Source of the DNA: a bacterium
GTDB lineage: Bacteria > Planctomycetota > UBA1135 > UBA2386
Direction of reading: 5' to 3'
Length of the DNA: 64,000 nucleotides
Assembly: GCA_024743115.1 (NCBI GenBank)
Contig: JANSXC010000004.1
Location: forward strand, 62,001-126,000
How positions within the stretch are numbered: position 1 is the stretch's first letter; each line of letters opens with the position of its first letter. Positions 33,773 through 42,212 of the stretch are shown here, piece after piece. The notes below the pieces were generated by a model. That model ran no database searches. It was not told where the DNA came from and saw nothing but the letters and a program-made list of their open reading frames with translations. The translations under genes were made by a program, and so were the position numbers.

Positions 33773-36700
33773 ATGAGACTGCCGAATTACGCGCTGTCGA
33801 ACCGCGTCGTCGTCTGCGTTGCGGTCGTGATGCTCTGCATCTGGGGCTATCTGGCCTTCGAGGCGTCGCCACGTCGCGAGACGCCTGAGTTCACCGTTCG
33901 CGTTTGCGTCGTCTCCGCGATCTGGCCGGGTGCCACCGTCGAGACCATGGAGCAGCTCGTCGCGGAGCCGCTCGAGCAGGCGATTTCGGCGATCGATGAG
34001 GTCGATCGTATCGATACGACCGTGACCACCGGGCAGGCCATCGTGAAGGTGACGATCGGCGACTCCGTGCCCGCCATCGAGATCGCGAACCTCTGGGACG
34101 AGGTGCGCGCGGAGGTTGCCAAGGTGTCGCTGCCGACGGCGGAGGGCTGTCAGCCCGCTGTCGTGAACTCCAACTTCGGCGACACGGCCGTTTGGCTGCT
34201 CGCGGTGTATCAAGACCCGAAGAGCGCGACGATCCGGCGCTACGATTCGCGTCAGCTCGAGGTCTACGCCGATCAGCTGCGTGACCAGATCAAGCTGCTA
34301 CCCAACGTCGCGAACGCCAGTTTGCACGGCGTGCAGAACGAGGTGATCTACCTCGAGACCGATGCCCGTTCGTGGAGCAAGCTCGACCTGACGACGCGTG
34401 ACCTCGCGGCGCGGATCTCGCAGCGCAATATCGTGGCTGGCGCGGGAACGATCGAGCTGCCCGAGGGGCGGGTCAATCTCAAGCCGTCGGGCAACTACTC
34501 CGCGGTCGACCAGATCAACCGCCTGGTCGTCGGCCGGGATGCGGCGGGCAGTCCGATCTACCTCGAGGACCTCGGCGTCGACGTGCGTCGCGGGTTCGAG
34601 GATCCACCGCGCGAGATCTACCGCTACACCCACGCCGACGAACGTCTCGGGGTCGAGGACGCGGAGGTCGTGCTCATCGCGATCACGATGAAGGACGGCC
34701 GCAACGTCGTGAAACTCGGCGAGGAGCTGCGTGTGGTCGTGGACCGTGCGCAGGCGTCGATGTTGCCGGCAGACCTCGAGACGGCGTTGATCATCGACAC
34801 GCCCAAGAAGGTCGAGCGCACGATCTCGGACTTCGTCGAGAACCTGTTTCAGTCCGTTGGGCTCGTGTTGCTCGTCGCCGTGCTCCTGATCGGGGTGCGC
34901 ATGGCCATCGTCATGGCCGCGGCGATCCCGGTCGTGATGCTCGGGGTGTTCGCGCTCATGCGGATCATCGATGTCGAGCTCGAGCAGATGTCGATCGCGG
35001 CTCTGATCATCTCGCTCGGCATGCTCGTCGACAACGTCATCGAGGTGTGTGACAACGTTCATCGCCTCCTGCACGACGGCGTCGCGCGGCGTAAGGCGGC
35101 ATTGGAGGGCGCCGCGCAGATCGGTTTCCCGATCCTCATCGCGACGCTGACGACGGTCGCGTCGTTCGTGCCGATGGTCTTCGCGCTCGAGGGCGCGGGA
35201 AGCGAGTACGTCTTCAGCATCCCGGCCGTGGTTACGATCGCGCTGTCGGTCAGCTGGGTGCTCGCAATGACGTTCACGACCGTCATGAGCTACTGGCTGT
35301 TGCGCCGCACGGCCGCCAAGGCGCCGTTGGCCTGGCTCGTGAGTCTCCCAGGTCGCGTGATGCGGCGCTTGCGCAAGCAGCCGGCGCCGGTGACCGCTGC
35401 TACGCACGGCCCGGGCCTCTACGAGCGGCTCGCTCGCAAGGCCGTGGACTTCAAGGTGGTGACGGTCGCACTCGCGGTGGGCGCGTTCGTGTTCACCCTG
35501 TTCCTGCTCGCGACGGGCCGTATCGGCAGTCAGTTCTTTCCGGCGGCCGTGCAGGAGAAGTTTCTCGTCGAGGTCTACCTGCCTGAAGGCGCGTCGATCC
35601 AGGAGACGTCGGCCAAGTGCCGTGAGGTCGAGAAGCTCGTGCTCGCCGAAGGCCAGGGCAGCGAGGGCTATTTCGTGCGCGACGTGCTGACGATGGTCGG
35701 CAACGGTGGGCCGCGCTTCGAGCTCGGCTTCGACCCTGCCGACCCCGCGACCAATTACGGCGTGCTCGTCGTGCACACTACGAGCGCCGAGCACGTGAAG
35801 CCGATGATCGAGCGGGTGCGCCGCGCGAGCGCGGCGGCGATCGCCGGAGCCCGCATCCGGCCGATCGAATTCGGCATGGGGCCGCCCGTCGCCAATCCCA
35901 TCGGCGTGCGGATTCTCGGTCCGGGTTTCGCCGATCAGAGGCGCATGCGCCAGATCGCTGACGAGGTGCTGGAGACCTTCCGCGCCAGCTCTCGGACCTG
36001 GGACATCACGCAGAACTGGGGCAATCTCGGGTTGCAGCTCGACATCGACGTCGACGAGTCCAAGGCCACGACGAGCGGCGTGTCGAGCGCCGACGTCTCG
36101 AGTTCGCTCGCGGCCTACTATTCCGGGCGCTACCTGACGACGTTCCGCGAAGGGGATCACCAGGTGCCGCTCTACTTCCGCTGGCGACCCGACGAGCGCC
36201 GCGATCTCGATGCCGTGGCGACGAGCCCGATCGAAGGTCTCGGCGGTAAGGTCCCGCTGTCGGCGATCGCGACCACCGCGCTCGAATACGTGCCTCAGAA
36301 GATCGTGCGTCGCGACATCAATCGTGCGATCGAGGTCAGCGCGCGGCCGACGGCCGGCCATCTCGCGAACACGGTGCTGCTCGAAGACATCTGGCCCGAA
36401 CTCCAGAACTACCGGAAGACGCTGCCCGATGGCTACGACATCGTGATCGCGGGTGAACTCGCGGAGAGCGCCAGCGCCCAGGGTCAGATGCAGCTGTCGT
36501 TCCAGATCACGCTCGCGCTGCTGATCTTGCTGCTCATCGTCCAGTACAACTCACTGAGCAAGGCGCTGCTGATCCTCGTGACGATTCCGCTCGCGACGAC
36601 GGGAGCGTTCCTCGGCATGTGGGCCTTCGGCTTCCCCATGGGGTTCATGGAGATGCTTGGTCTGCTGTCGCTCGTCGGCATCGTGCTCAATGCGGCGATC

Positions 36701-37072
36701 GTGTTCATCGAGTTCGCCGAGATGCGGATCCACGAACGGTTGGCCGAGGGTGGCCACGGGCCCGCGGCGGGGGAGCGGGCGTTTGCCGGGCTCTCACGCG
36801 ACGCATTCAGGCGGTCGCTAGCGGAGGCCGGCGGTTTGCGGCTGATGCCGATCGCGCTGACGACGTTGACGACCGCGGGTGGGCTGCTGCCGCTCGCACT
36901 CAGCGGCGGCCCGCTGTTCGAAGGCATGGCGACCGCGATCATCTGCGGGTTGCTGTTCGGCAGCGCGATGACGCTGTTCGTTCTACCCGCGCTCGTGGGG
37001 TTGTTCGTCGAGTGGTTCGGGATCCGCTTCGTGCACGTCGATACGGAGCCCGATGGCGATGGCGCGGCCTGA
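33773..37072 (+). CDS. RND-family efflux permease (AcrB/HAE1-like)
   Basis: 1099 residues from ATG 33773, with GAGG upstream. The N-terminal membrane helix leads to SPRRETPEFTVRVCVVSAIWPGATVETMEQLVAEPLEQAI, the standard RND porter-domain start. Membrane helices 2-6 lie around 360-545 with the proton-relay block ISLGMLVDNVIEVCDNVHR (the Asp being essential in the family). The second half repeats this layout with MEMLGLLSLVGIVLNAAIVFIEFAEM. It exports hydrophobic or cationic compounds by proton antiport together with the two upstream gene products. Substrate unknown. Confidence 0.95.
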   Translation: MRLPNYALSNRVVVCVAVVMLCIWGYLAFEASPRRETPEFTVRVCVVSAIWPGATVETMEQLVAEPLEQAISAIDEVDRIDTTVTTGQAIVKVTIGDSVPAIEIANLWDEVRAEVAKVSLPTAEGCQPAVVNSNFGDTAVWLLAVYQDPKSATIRRYDSRQLEVYADQLRDQIKLLPNVANASLHGVQNEVIYLETDARSWSKLDLTTRDLAARISQRNIVAGAGTIELPEGRVNLKPSGNYSAVDQINRLVVGRDAAGSPIYLEDLGVDVRRGFEDPPREIYRYTHADERLGVEDAEVVLIAITMKDGRNVVKLGEELRVVVDRAQASMLPADLETALIIDTPKKVERTISDFVENLFQSVGLVLLVAVLLIGVRMAIVMAAAIPVVMLGVFALMRIIDVELEQMSIAALIISLGMLVDNVIEVCDNVHRLLHDGVARRKAALEGAAQIGFPILIATLTTVASFVPMVFALEGAGSEYVFSIPAVVTIALSVSWVLAMTFTTVMSYWLLRRTAAKAPLAWLVSLPGRVMRRLRKQPAPVTAATHGPGLYERLARKAVDFKVVTVALAVGAFVFTLFLLATGRIGSQFFPAAVQEKFLVEVYLPEGASIQETSAKCREVEKLVLAEGQGSEGYFVRDVLTMVGNGGPRFELGFDPADPATNYGVLVVHTTSAEHVKPMIERVRRASAAAIAGARIRPIEFGMGPPVANPIGVRILGPGFADQRRMRQIADEVLETFRASSRTWDITQNWGNLGLQLDIDVDESKATTSGVSSADVSSSLAAYYSGRYLTTFREGDHQVPLYFRWRPDERRDLDAVATSPIEGLGGKVPLSAIATTALEYVPQKIVRRDINRAIEVSARPTAGHLANTVLLEDIWPELQNYRKTLPDGYDIVIAGELAESASAQGQMQLSFQITLALLILLLIVQYNSLSKALLILVTIPLATTGAFLGMWAFGFPMGFMEMLGLLSLVGIVLNAAIVFIEFAEMRIHERLAEGGHGPAAGERAFAGLSRDAFRRSLAEAGGLRLMPIALTTLTTAGGLLPLALSGGPLFEGMATAIICGLLFGSAMTLFVLPALVGLFVEWFGIRFVHVDTEPDGDGAA

Positions 37073-37086
37073 CGTCGACCGCAACG

Positions 37087-37842
37087 TCAGCTCGCGCTGA
37101 CGCCATCGGGTTCGGCCATCGCCTGCTCGACGGCCTTGGGGTCCGCGCGCCATTGCGCGTAGAGGCCTTGCGCCATCTCATCCGGGAACACGTCCTCGGT
37201 GCCGCTCTGCAGGGCGATCAACGTCGCGTCGCCGACGGTCGCGGGCGACGCCTTGTCCATATCGAACTCCTCGGCCATCGCGGTGTCGATCGGGCCCGGG
37301 TAGACCCCGATCACGGTCGTGCCCTGCCCCGCGAGTTCGCGGCGCTGCGCCACCGTGAGGCTGTGGGCCGCGGCCTTGGATGCCGAGTAGGTCGAGCCCA
37401 GCGCGAAGTTGACGTGGCTCGCGATCGATAGCGTGTTGACGACCTGGCCGCCACCGTTCTGGGCGAGCACGGGTGCGAACGCCGCCGTCAACTGCATCGG
37501 GCCGAAGTAGTTCACCGCCATCTCGGCGCGGGCGCCGTCGAGGTTCTCGAGGGTTGTTGCGGCGCCGAAGTAGCCGGAGTTGTTCACCAGCAGGGTGACA
37601 TCGGGTGCGGCTGCGGCCGCGTTCTGGATCGCGACCGGGTCGGTCACGTCGAGCTCGACGGCGACGACGCGGCCGCCGCTGCTGTCGGCAAGCTCCTGGA
37701 GCTGCGCTTTGTCGCGCGCCGTGGCGTACACCTTCCTGGCGCCAGCGGCGAGAAGGGCGTCGACGATCGCGCGCCCGATCCCCTGAGGCTTGTTGGTGCC
37801 GGTGACGAACGCGATGGCTTCGGATGCTTGGAACTTGGTCAT
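37087..37842 (-). CDS. Short-chain dehydrogenase/reductase
   Basis: 251 residues. The Rossmann motif is TGTNKPQGIGRAI (a variant of TGxxxGIG), followed by LVNNSGYFG (NNAG-like), the catalytic Ser in LSIASHVNF and the catalytic YSASK. It ends with a short acidic segment. The gene lies directly downstream of the TetR-family regulator, on the same strand, with a 107-base gap that holds a candidate operator, so it is the likely target of that regulator. Electrophile or alcohol substrates are usual for such TetR/SDR pairs; the actual substrate is unknown. Confidence 0.93.
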   Translation of the reverse strand: MTKFQASEAIAFVTGTNKPQGIGRAIVDALLAAGARKVYATARDKAQLQELADSSGGRVVAVELDVTDPVAIQNAAAAAPDVTLLVNNSGYFGAATTLENLDGARAEMAVNYFGPMQLTAAFAPVLAQNGGGQVVNTLSIASHVNFALGSTYSASKAAAHSLTVAQRRELAGQGTTVIGVYPGPIDTAMAEEFDMDKASPATVGDATLIALQSGTEDVFPDEMAQGLYAQWRADPKAVEQAMAEPDGVSAS

Positions 37843-37893
37843 GGGCGTCTCTCTGGTCTCGTTCGACCATGGCTCTCGGCCAGGTCGACTATC

Positions 37894-37909
37894 TAGAACA
37901 AACGGTCAA
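37894..37909. promoter_or_regulatory. Candidate TetR operator upstream of the SDR gene
   Basis: The imperfect palindrome TTGACC-GTTT-GTTCTA (minus-strand reading) is 16 bp long, a common TetR/AcrR operator size, and lies 52 bases before the SDR start. It is recognised by shape and position only. Confidence 0.35.
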
Positions 37910-37949
37910 AAATAGGTCGTGGAAAACGAAGGGTGAACCGGTGGTGGGA

Positions 37950-38534
37950 TTACGCTGCCCTGTCGAGTGACTCGAACAGGAGATCGATCACCCGCTGGGT
38001 CTGCCGCTCGCCGGCGCCCGTGCCGAGCAGTCCGGCGAGGCCGTTGAGCGTCGTGAAGACGTAACTCGCGAGATCGGCGCCCGAGCTGGAGTTCTTGATC
38101 TCGCCAGTGCGGATCGCGTTGTCGAGCGCATTCGTCAGGCCGGCTCGCACGAGCTTGCCCGTGCGCGCGATGGCCGTGCGGATCTGCGGATCACCGGTGC
38201 CGAGTTCGAGCGCACTGCGAACGACCAGGCAGCCGTTGCAGCGTGAGCTTTTCTGCAGCTTCATCGCTCCGGCTACGTAGTCGCGAACCTGCTGAAGCCC
38301 GGCGTCGTCGGCGAGCAACGGCGTCAACAAGGCTGCGGTCTTGGACTCGTAACGGTCCAACGCCTTGAGGAAAATAGCGTGCTTGTCGCCGAACGTGTTG
38401 TAGAGGCTCTGGCGGCCCACGCCCGTGGCGTCCACGAGATCGTGGATCGACGTGCCCTCGAAGCCGTGCCGCCAGAACTGCAGCATCGCCCGGTCGAGGA
38501 CATCGGCTTCGTCGAACTCGCGGGGTCGCGCCAT
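37950..38534 (-). CDS. TetR/AcrR-family transcriptional regulator
   Basis: 194 residues. The N-terminal helix-turn-helix domain reads AMLQFWRHGFEGTSIHDLVDATGVGRQSLYNTFGDKHAIF (about 17-56), typical of the family. The C-terminal ligand domain contains SRCNGCLVVRSALEL, a Cys-containing core common in regulators of the AcuR/TetR_C_16-like group that respond to electrophiles. It very likely represses itself and the SDR gene 107 bases downstream, since palindromes precede both genes. Confidence 0.95.
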   Translation of the reverse strand: MARPREFDEADVLDRAMLQFWRHGFEGTSIHDLVDATGVGRQSLYNTFGDKHAIFLKALDRYESKTAALLTPLLADDAGLQQVRDYVAGAMKLQKSSRCNGCLVVRSALELGTGDPQIRTAIARTGKLVRAGLTNALDNAIRTGEIKNSSSGADLASYVFTTLNGLAGLLGTGAGERQTQRVIDLLFESLDRAA

Positions 38535-38550
38535 GCCAGGAGTATCGTCG

Positions 38551-38563
38551 TTCTGGACCAGAA
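38551..38563. promoter_or_regulatory. Candidate TetR autoregulatory operator
   Basis: TTCTGGACCAGAA is a perfect palindrome around a central A, 16 bases upstream of the TetR start. A related sequence, TTGGTCC followed four bases later by GGTCCAGAA, occurs at 38,586-38,605. The repeat of GGTCC/GGACC half-sites on both sides of the promoter supports a binding region. Confidence 0.45.
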
Positions 38564-38612
38564 AGTCAAGAACATGAGGTAGGTTTTGGTCCGAGTGGTC
38601 CAGAATGAGGGC

Positions 38613-38837
38613 TCAGCCCCGTTCTTCGCTGTCGTCCGGGCGCTGTTGCGCGCGCCAGTCGTCTGTCAGCATGCCGGCGTAGCCCCAGTTCTCCTCCGCG
38701 ACCTCGTCGATGACGATGTGGGTGTGTTCGGGCTTCTTGCCGAGCACGTCGACGAGGGATCGGGTGATATCCGCCACGATTCGGGCCTTCTGCTCGCGAG
38801 TCGCGCCGGCGAGGATCTGCACGTTGACGTAGGGCAT
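38613..38837 (-). CDS. 4-oxalocrotonate tautomerase-family protein
   Basis: 74 residues starting at the internal ATG 38837, because the family needs Pro directly after Met (MPYVNVQILAGATREQKARIVADITRSLVDVLG). Pro1 is then the catalytic base after Met removal. The expected length is 60-75. HTHIVIDEVAEENWGYAG carries the other conserved strand. These small enzymes form hexamers or dimers and catalyse keto-enol tautomerisation of aromatic breakdown products or related reactions. It may be co-regulated with the TetR/SDR pair just downstream, but no shared operator has been shown. Confidence 0.88.
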   Translation of the reverse strand: MPYVNVQILAGATREQKARIVADITRSLVDVLGKKPEHTHIVIDEVAEENWGYAGMLTDDWRAQQRPDDSEERG

Positions 38838-38885
38838 CGCCGCCATTCTACCGACGACGTCGATCCCCGGCGCTGATTCGATGGT

Positions 38886-39323
38886 CTACGGCGATCCCGT
38901 GCAGCCGAGAAGTGCGAGGGCCACGGCTGCCCGCGCGGTCCAGGCGACGGTGCGGATCCAATTCGTGGCGACGAGGCGCCGTGCCGTGTCGGAATCGAAG
39001 CCACGTTCGAGGCGGCGGTGCAGGGGAACCTGCAAGAACGCAGTCGAGAGCCACGCGATCGCGAGCAGCGCGATTCCGGACCAAGGCACCAGCCCGCGGG
39101 TTGCCGGCGCGACGGCGAGCGCGGCCGCCGTGACGAGCTCGGCAAGCATCAGTGGGGCGACCACCCAGGTCGTGCGGCGCACGTGACTGGCTTCGAACGC
39201 GACGAACCGTTCCGTGCCGACCGCTGCGAAGAGCGGGTAGTGGACGACCTGCACGAACCAGATCACGCCCGTCATGGCGATCGTCGCGAAGCCGTGTGTC
39301 AGCGTGAGCCAGGCGGGATCCAA
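38886..39323 (-). CDS. Four-helix membrane protein of unknown function
   Basis: About 145 residues if it starts at TTG 39323, five bases after the upstream stop; ATG 39275 is an alternative. The hydrophobic segments are WLTLTHGFATIAMTGVIWFVQVVHYPLF, TTWVVAPLMLAELVTAAALAV, GIALLAIAWLSTAFLQVPLH and TVAWTARAAVALALLGC. The motif VVHYPLF...FEASHxRRT resembles small integral membrane proteins without assigned function. It forms an operon with the SelL-like gene and its membrane partner. Confidence 0.65.
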   Translation of the reverse strand: MDPAWLTLTHGFATIAMTGVIWFVQVVHYPLFAAVGTERFVAFEASHVRRTTWVVAPLMLAELVTAAALAVAPATRGLVPWSGIALLAIAWLSTAFLQVPLHRRLERGFDSDTARRLVATNWIRTVAWTARAAVALALLGCTGSP

Positions 39324-39327
39324 GTTC

Positions 39328-39750
39328 TCAGCCGTTGATCTCGGGCGCGGAGGCTGTCGCGGTGGCGCATGCAGCCCGGCGCGCACGCCACAGAATCATC
39401 ACGAAGGCAGGCCACCAGAGCAGATCGTTGGTCAGGATCGTCCAGCCGAATCGCAACGGCAGGGTGTCGGTAAGCACGGCCTGTACGAAGCCGATCGGGC
39501 CGAAGATCTTGCCGAGCAGGCCGACGAGAACGATCGGCCAGTGCCGGTTGGGATCGCGAGCCGCAATGCCGTAGCCGATGCCGTAGACGCCGACGATCAT
39601 GCCGACGCACTGCCAGATCGAGACGTAGCGCGGCGGCTCCATGTCGCACCACGTGAACAACGCGGTCGGGGCAAGCACGATGAACGCACCCCAGACGAGG
39701 TTGTAGATCGCGGCTGCATAGAGCCACCGGCACGCTGCCGCCCGACTCAT
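39328..39750 (-). CDS. Small membrane protein associated with SelL-type redox protein
   Basis: 140 residues with four hydrophobic segments (YNLVWGAFIVLAPTALF, YVSIWQCVGMIVGVYGIGYGIA, HWPIVLVGLLGKIFGPIGFV, WTILTNDLLWWPAFVMILW). The block IWQCVGMIVGVYGIGY...HWPIVLVGLLGKIFGP is one I recall from proteins found beside AhpC/TSA-2-type genes, often loosely named alkyl hydroperoxide reductase. Its ATG overlaps the stop of the upstream selenoprotein gene by four bases, so they are translationally coupled. It may anchor or serve the redox protein at the membrane, which is inference. Confidence 0.75.
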   Translation of the reverse strand: MSRAAACRWLYAAAIYNLVWGAFIVLAPTALFTWCDMEPPRYVSIWQCVGMIVGVYGIGYGIAARDPNRHWPIVLVGLLGKIFGPIGFVQAVLTDTLPLRFGWTILTNDLLWWPAFVMILWRARRAACATATASAPEING

Positions 39751-40484
39751 GTCTGCTCGAGGGCGTCGAGTTCGCGCGAGATCTCGTCGGCGCGGGCCGT
39801 GAGGTCGGCGAAGGCGCGCAGGTCGCCGTTGCGCTGCTGCTTCTGGGCCTCGGCTAGCACCCGGCGGTGTTCACTGCTCAGGCTCTTTCGGCGGCGCGCC
39901 GCCGCTTTGTCGGGCGCCGCGTCGCCCACGACCGCGGCCGTCTCGACGGCTGGCGCGTTGGGGGCGATGGCGCGGTGGATCGCCGCGAGATCGGGGTGGT
40001 CCCCGGTGTGCTTCGCGCGGTGGCTGAACAGCACTTCACCAGCGCGCACGACGAACGCGCCGGGCATCTGGGTCGCGTGGCTGGTCGGCTTCCCGACGAA
40101 GTTGCCGCGGGCCATGGCTGCGAACGCGCGGAGGAACACCCGGAGCCCGAAGAGTTGCAGGAACGAGCCGGTGCCGAGACCGAACCCGGCGAACAGCTTG
40201 CCTTCCGGGTCCTCGATCACCCTGGCCGCCGGTGCGCGGGCGGCGAAGAACTTCTCGGCGGTCTCGGTTCCGGCGCGATGCACGAAGACCGGCGCCGGGA
40301 AACCCTCTTGTCGCGCTGCGGCGAGCACGTCGCCGAGCAATTCACGGGTGAAGAGTCAACCCAGGTGACGCAGGAAGATCAGGAGTGTGGGTTCGGTGCC
40401 CAGTGCCATGGCGAGCGTCGAGCCCGGCAGGTTGCGGCCAGCGACCGTCAGTTCATTCCAAAGGGCTTCGGGGACCCGGTCCAT
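39747..40484 (-). CDS. SelL-like redox selenoprotein (AhpC/TSA-2 family), UGA = Sec43
   Basis: 245 residues if read from ATG 40484 through the in-frame UGA at 40356-40358 to the stop at 39747. The reading before the UGA ends PTLLIFLRHLG, and after it continues LFTRELLGDVLAAARQ. This is the FLRHxG-C-xFxRE active site of thioredoxin-fold AhpC/TSA-2 proteins, with UGA exactly where the reactive Cys belongs (U43-L-F-T46). A SECIS-like hairpin follows at 40316-40340. Both flanking frames are in register and protein-like, so a pseudogene is less likely. The function would be thiol peroxidase or reductase. The 3' gene overlaps by ATGA. An ordinary caller would lose the first 43 residues. Confidence 0.82.
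40316..40340 (-). promoter_or_regulatory. Bacterial SECIS-like hairpin
   Basis: Reading the minus strand after the UGA, the RNA folds as UUGC / GCAG (lower stem, one G-U), a 2-nt bulge (UC), then the perfect upper stem GGCGA / UCGCC with the apical loop CGUGC. The loop begins 27 nt after the UGA. Known bacterial SECIS elements have a short upper stem, a bulge below it and a G-containing small loop some 16-37 nt after the UGA, so distance and shape both fit. Confidence 0.6.
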
Positions 40485-40609
40485 GAAGCGTGATTCGAGC
40501 TTCGCGGCTCGGGAGATGCACGTTCCTGTCGGGACGGGGACCGGAAACGCCGAGATTGGCCCCGCCCGCGGGGCGCATCCGGACCCGGCTGGCATTCGAA
40601 ACGTGTGGC

Positions 40610-42199
40610 ATGGCCTCCCGATTCGCGCGAGCGCTGGCAGAGCGGCAGTCGGACCCCTCTGGCCGGACCTGGGTGTACGTGCCCTACGACCAGTTGAGTG
40701 ATCGCATCGGCCCGTTGGCGGAACGCGCGCCGGAGGAGGTCGGGATCGTGCTCGTGGAAAACACGGCGAAGGCCGCGCGACGGCCGTACCACCGCCAGAA
40801 GCTCGCGCTGGTCCTGGCAAACATGCGGCATTTCGCGCTCGAGCAGGCTGCGCGCGGCGTGGCGGTGCGGCACGTCGTGACGGCGAGCTCCTACGCCGAG
40901 GCCCTTGCGCCGCTCGCTCGTGAGCTCGGTCAGCTGCACTGCATGGAGCCGGCCGAGCGCGAGCTGCGCGCCGACCTGCACCTGCTGGCTGCGGCCGGTG
41001 CGGTCGAGTTCGCGCCGCACGGGGGATGGCTGACGACGACGTCCCAGTTTCGGGCCAGCCATCCGAACGGACCGCCGTGGCGGATGGACCGGTTCTATCG
41101 CCGAGTGCGGACGGACAGCGGGATCCTCATGGCTAGCGGCAAACCCATCGGCGGCAAGTTCAGTTTCGATGCCGACAATCGCAAGACGTGGCGCGGCGAG
41201 CCCGCCGCTCCGGTGCCGCCGCGGTTCGAGCCCGACGAGGTGACCAGCGAGGTGCTCGAACTGGTCGAGCGCGAGTTCTCGTCGCACCCGGGTCAGCTCG
41301 ACGGTGCGGCCCTGCCGGCGACCGATGCGGATGCGGAACGGACGTGGCGTTGGGCGCTCGCGGAGTGCATGCGCGAGTTCGGTCCGTTCCAGGACGCGAT
41401 GTCGTCCCGGTCGTCCTCGCTGTTCCATTCGCGGATTTCGGCGCTGCTGCACCTGCATCGGCTGCTGCCCCAGGACGTCGTGGCGGACGTGCTCGAGCTC
41501 GATATCCCGCTGGCGAGTCGTGAGGGTTTCGTGCGGCAGATCATCGGCTGGCGCGAGTTCGTGCGGCACGTTCACGAGGCGACCGATGGCATGCGTGAGT
41601 GCGAGCAGAACGTGCTCGGGGCCGCGCGGCCGTTGCCGCCAGCATTCTGGGGCGAGCGGTCCGGGATGGCGTGCCTCGATGGCGTGGTCGCGGACGTCTG
41701 GCGCGAGGGCTACGGCCATCACATCACCAGGCTGATGGTTCTCAGCAATCTCGCGACGCTGCTCGATATCTCGCCGCGCGAACTCTGCGACTGGTTCTGG
41801 GTCGCCTACACCGATGCCTACGATTGGGTCGTCGAGCCCAACGTGCTCGGCATGGGCACCTATGCCGTGGGCGATCTCATGACGACCAAGCCGTACGTCG
41901 CAGGGTCGGCCTACATCGATCGCATGAGCGACTACTGCGGCGAATGCGCCTTCGACCCGAAGAAGGACTGCCCGATCCGCGAGCTCTACTGGGCCTTCCT
42001 CGCGCGGCACGAGGAGCAGCTGCGGGGCAATCGGCGGCTGGCGGTGCCGCTCGCCAACGTCCGGAAGCGCAGTGCCGAGAAGCGGGCGCGCGACGCCGAA
42101 GTGTTCGAAGCCGTCAGCGACCGACTCGCCGCCGGCAAGGTCGTGGCGCCGGTCGGCAGTCCGGGCGGCCGGTTCGCGCAATCCCTGCCCTTCGAATAG
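40610..42199 (+). CDS. phrB: Fe-S cluster photolyase/cryptochrome (PhrB-like, 6-4 type)
   Basis: 529 residues from ATG 40610; the frame extends upstream but without protein character. The N-terminal DPRP-type domain starts WVYVPYDQLSDRIG. The C-terminal FAD domain contains FGPFQDAM, HSRISALLHLHRLLP, QIIGWREFVR, YGHHITRLMVLSNLATLL and DAYDWVVEPNVLGMGTYAVG. Four cysteines placed as the [4Fe-4S] ligands of PhrB are C355, C443, C446 and C454 (YCGECAFDPKKDCP). The family repairs (6-4) photoproducts with blue light. Divergent from the selenoprotein gene. Confidence 0.92.
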   Translation: MASRFARALAERQSDPSGRTWVYVPYDQLSDRIGPLAERAPEEVGIVLVENTAKAARRPYHRQKLALVLANMRHFALEQAARGVAVRHVVTASSYAEALAPLARELGQLHCMEPAERELRADLHLLAAAGAVEFAPHGGWLTTTSQFRASHPNGPPWRMDRFYRRVRTDSGILMASGKPIGGKFSFDADNRKTWRGEPAAPVPPRFEPDEVTSEVLELVEREFSSHPGQLDGAALPATDADAERTWRWALAECMREFGPFQDAMSSRSSSLFHSRISALLHLHRLLPQDVVADVLELDIPLASREGFVRQIIGWREFVRHVHEATDGMRECEQNVLGAARPLPPAFWGERSGMACLDGVVADVWREGYGHHITRLMVLSNLATLLDISPRELCDWFWVAYTDAYDWVVEPNVLGMGTYAVGDLMTTKPYVAGSAYIDRMSDYCGECAFDPKKDCPIRELYWAFLARHEEQLRGNRRLAVPLANVRKRSAEKRARDAEVFEAVSDRLAAGKVVAPVGSPGGRFAQSLPFE

Positions 42200-42212
42200 C
42201 GCGCACCGGGCC

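Noticed and set aside
34298..36361. 687-codon minus-strand frame over the RND permease
   Set aside because: Shadow of the permease; rich in Arg, His and Asp with no hydrophobic core.
40448..42181. 577-codon minus-strand frame over the Fe-S photolyase
   Set aside because: Shadow; the photolyase on the plus strand has all cluster and FAD motifs.
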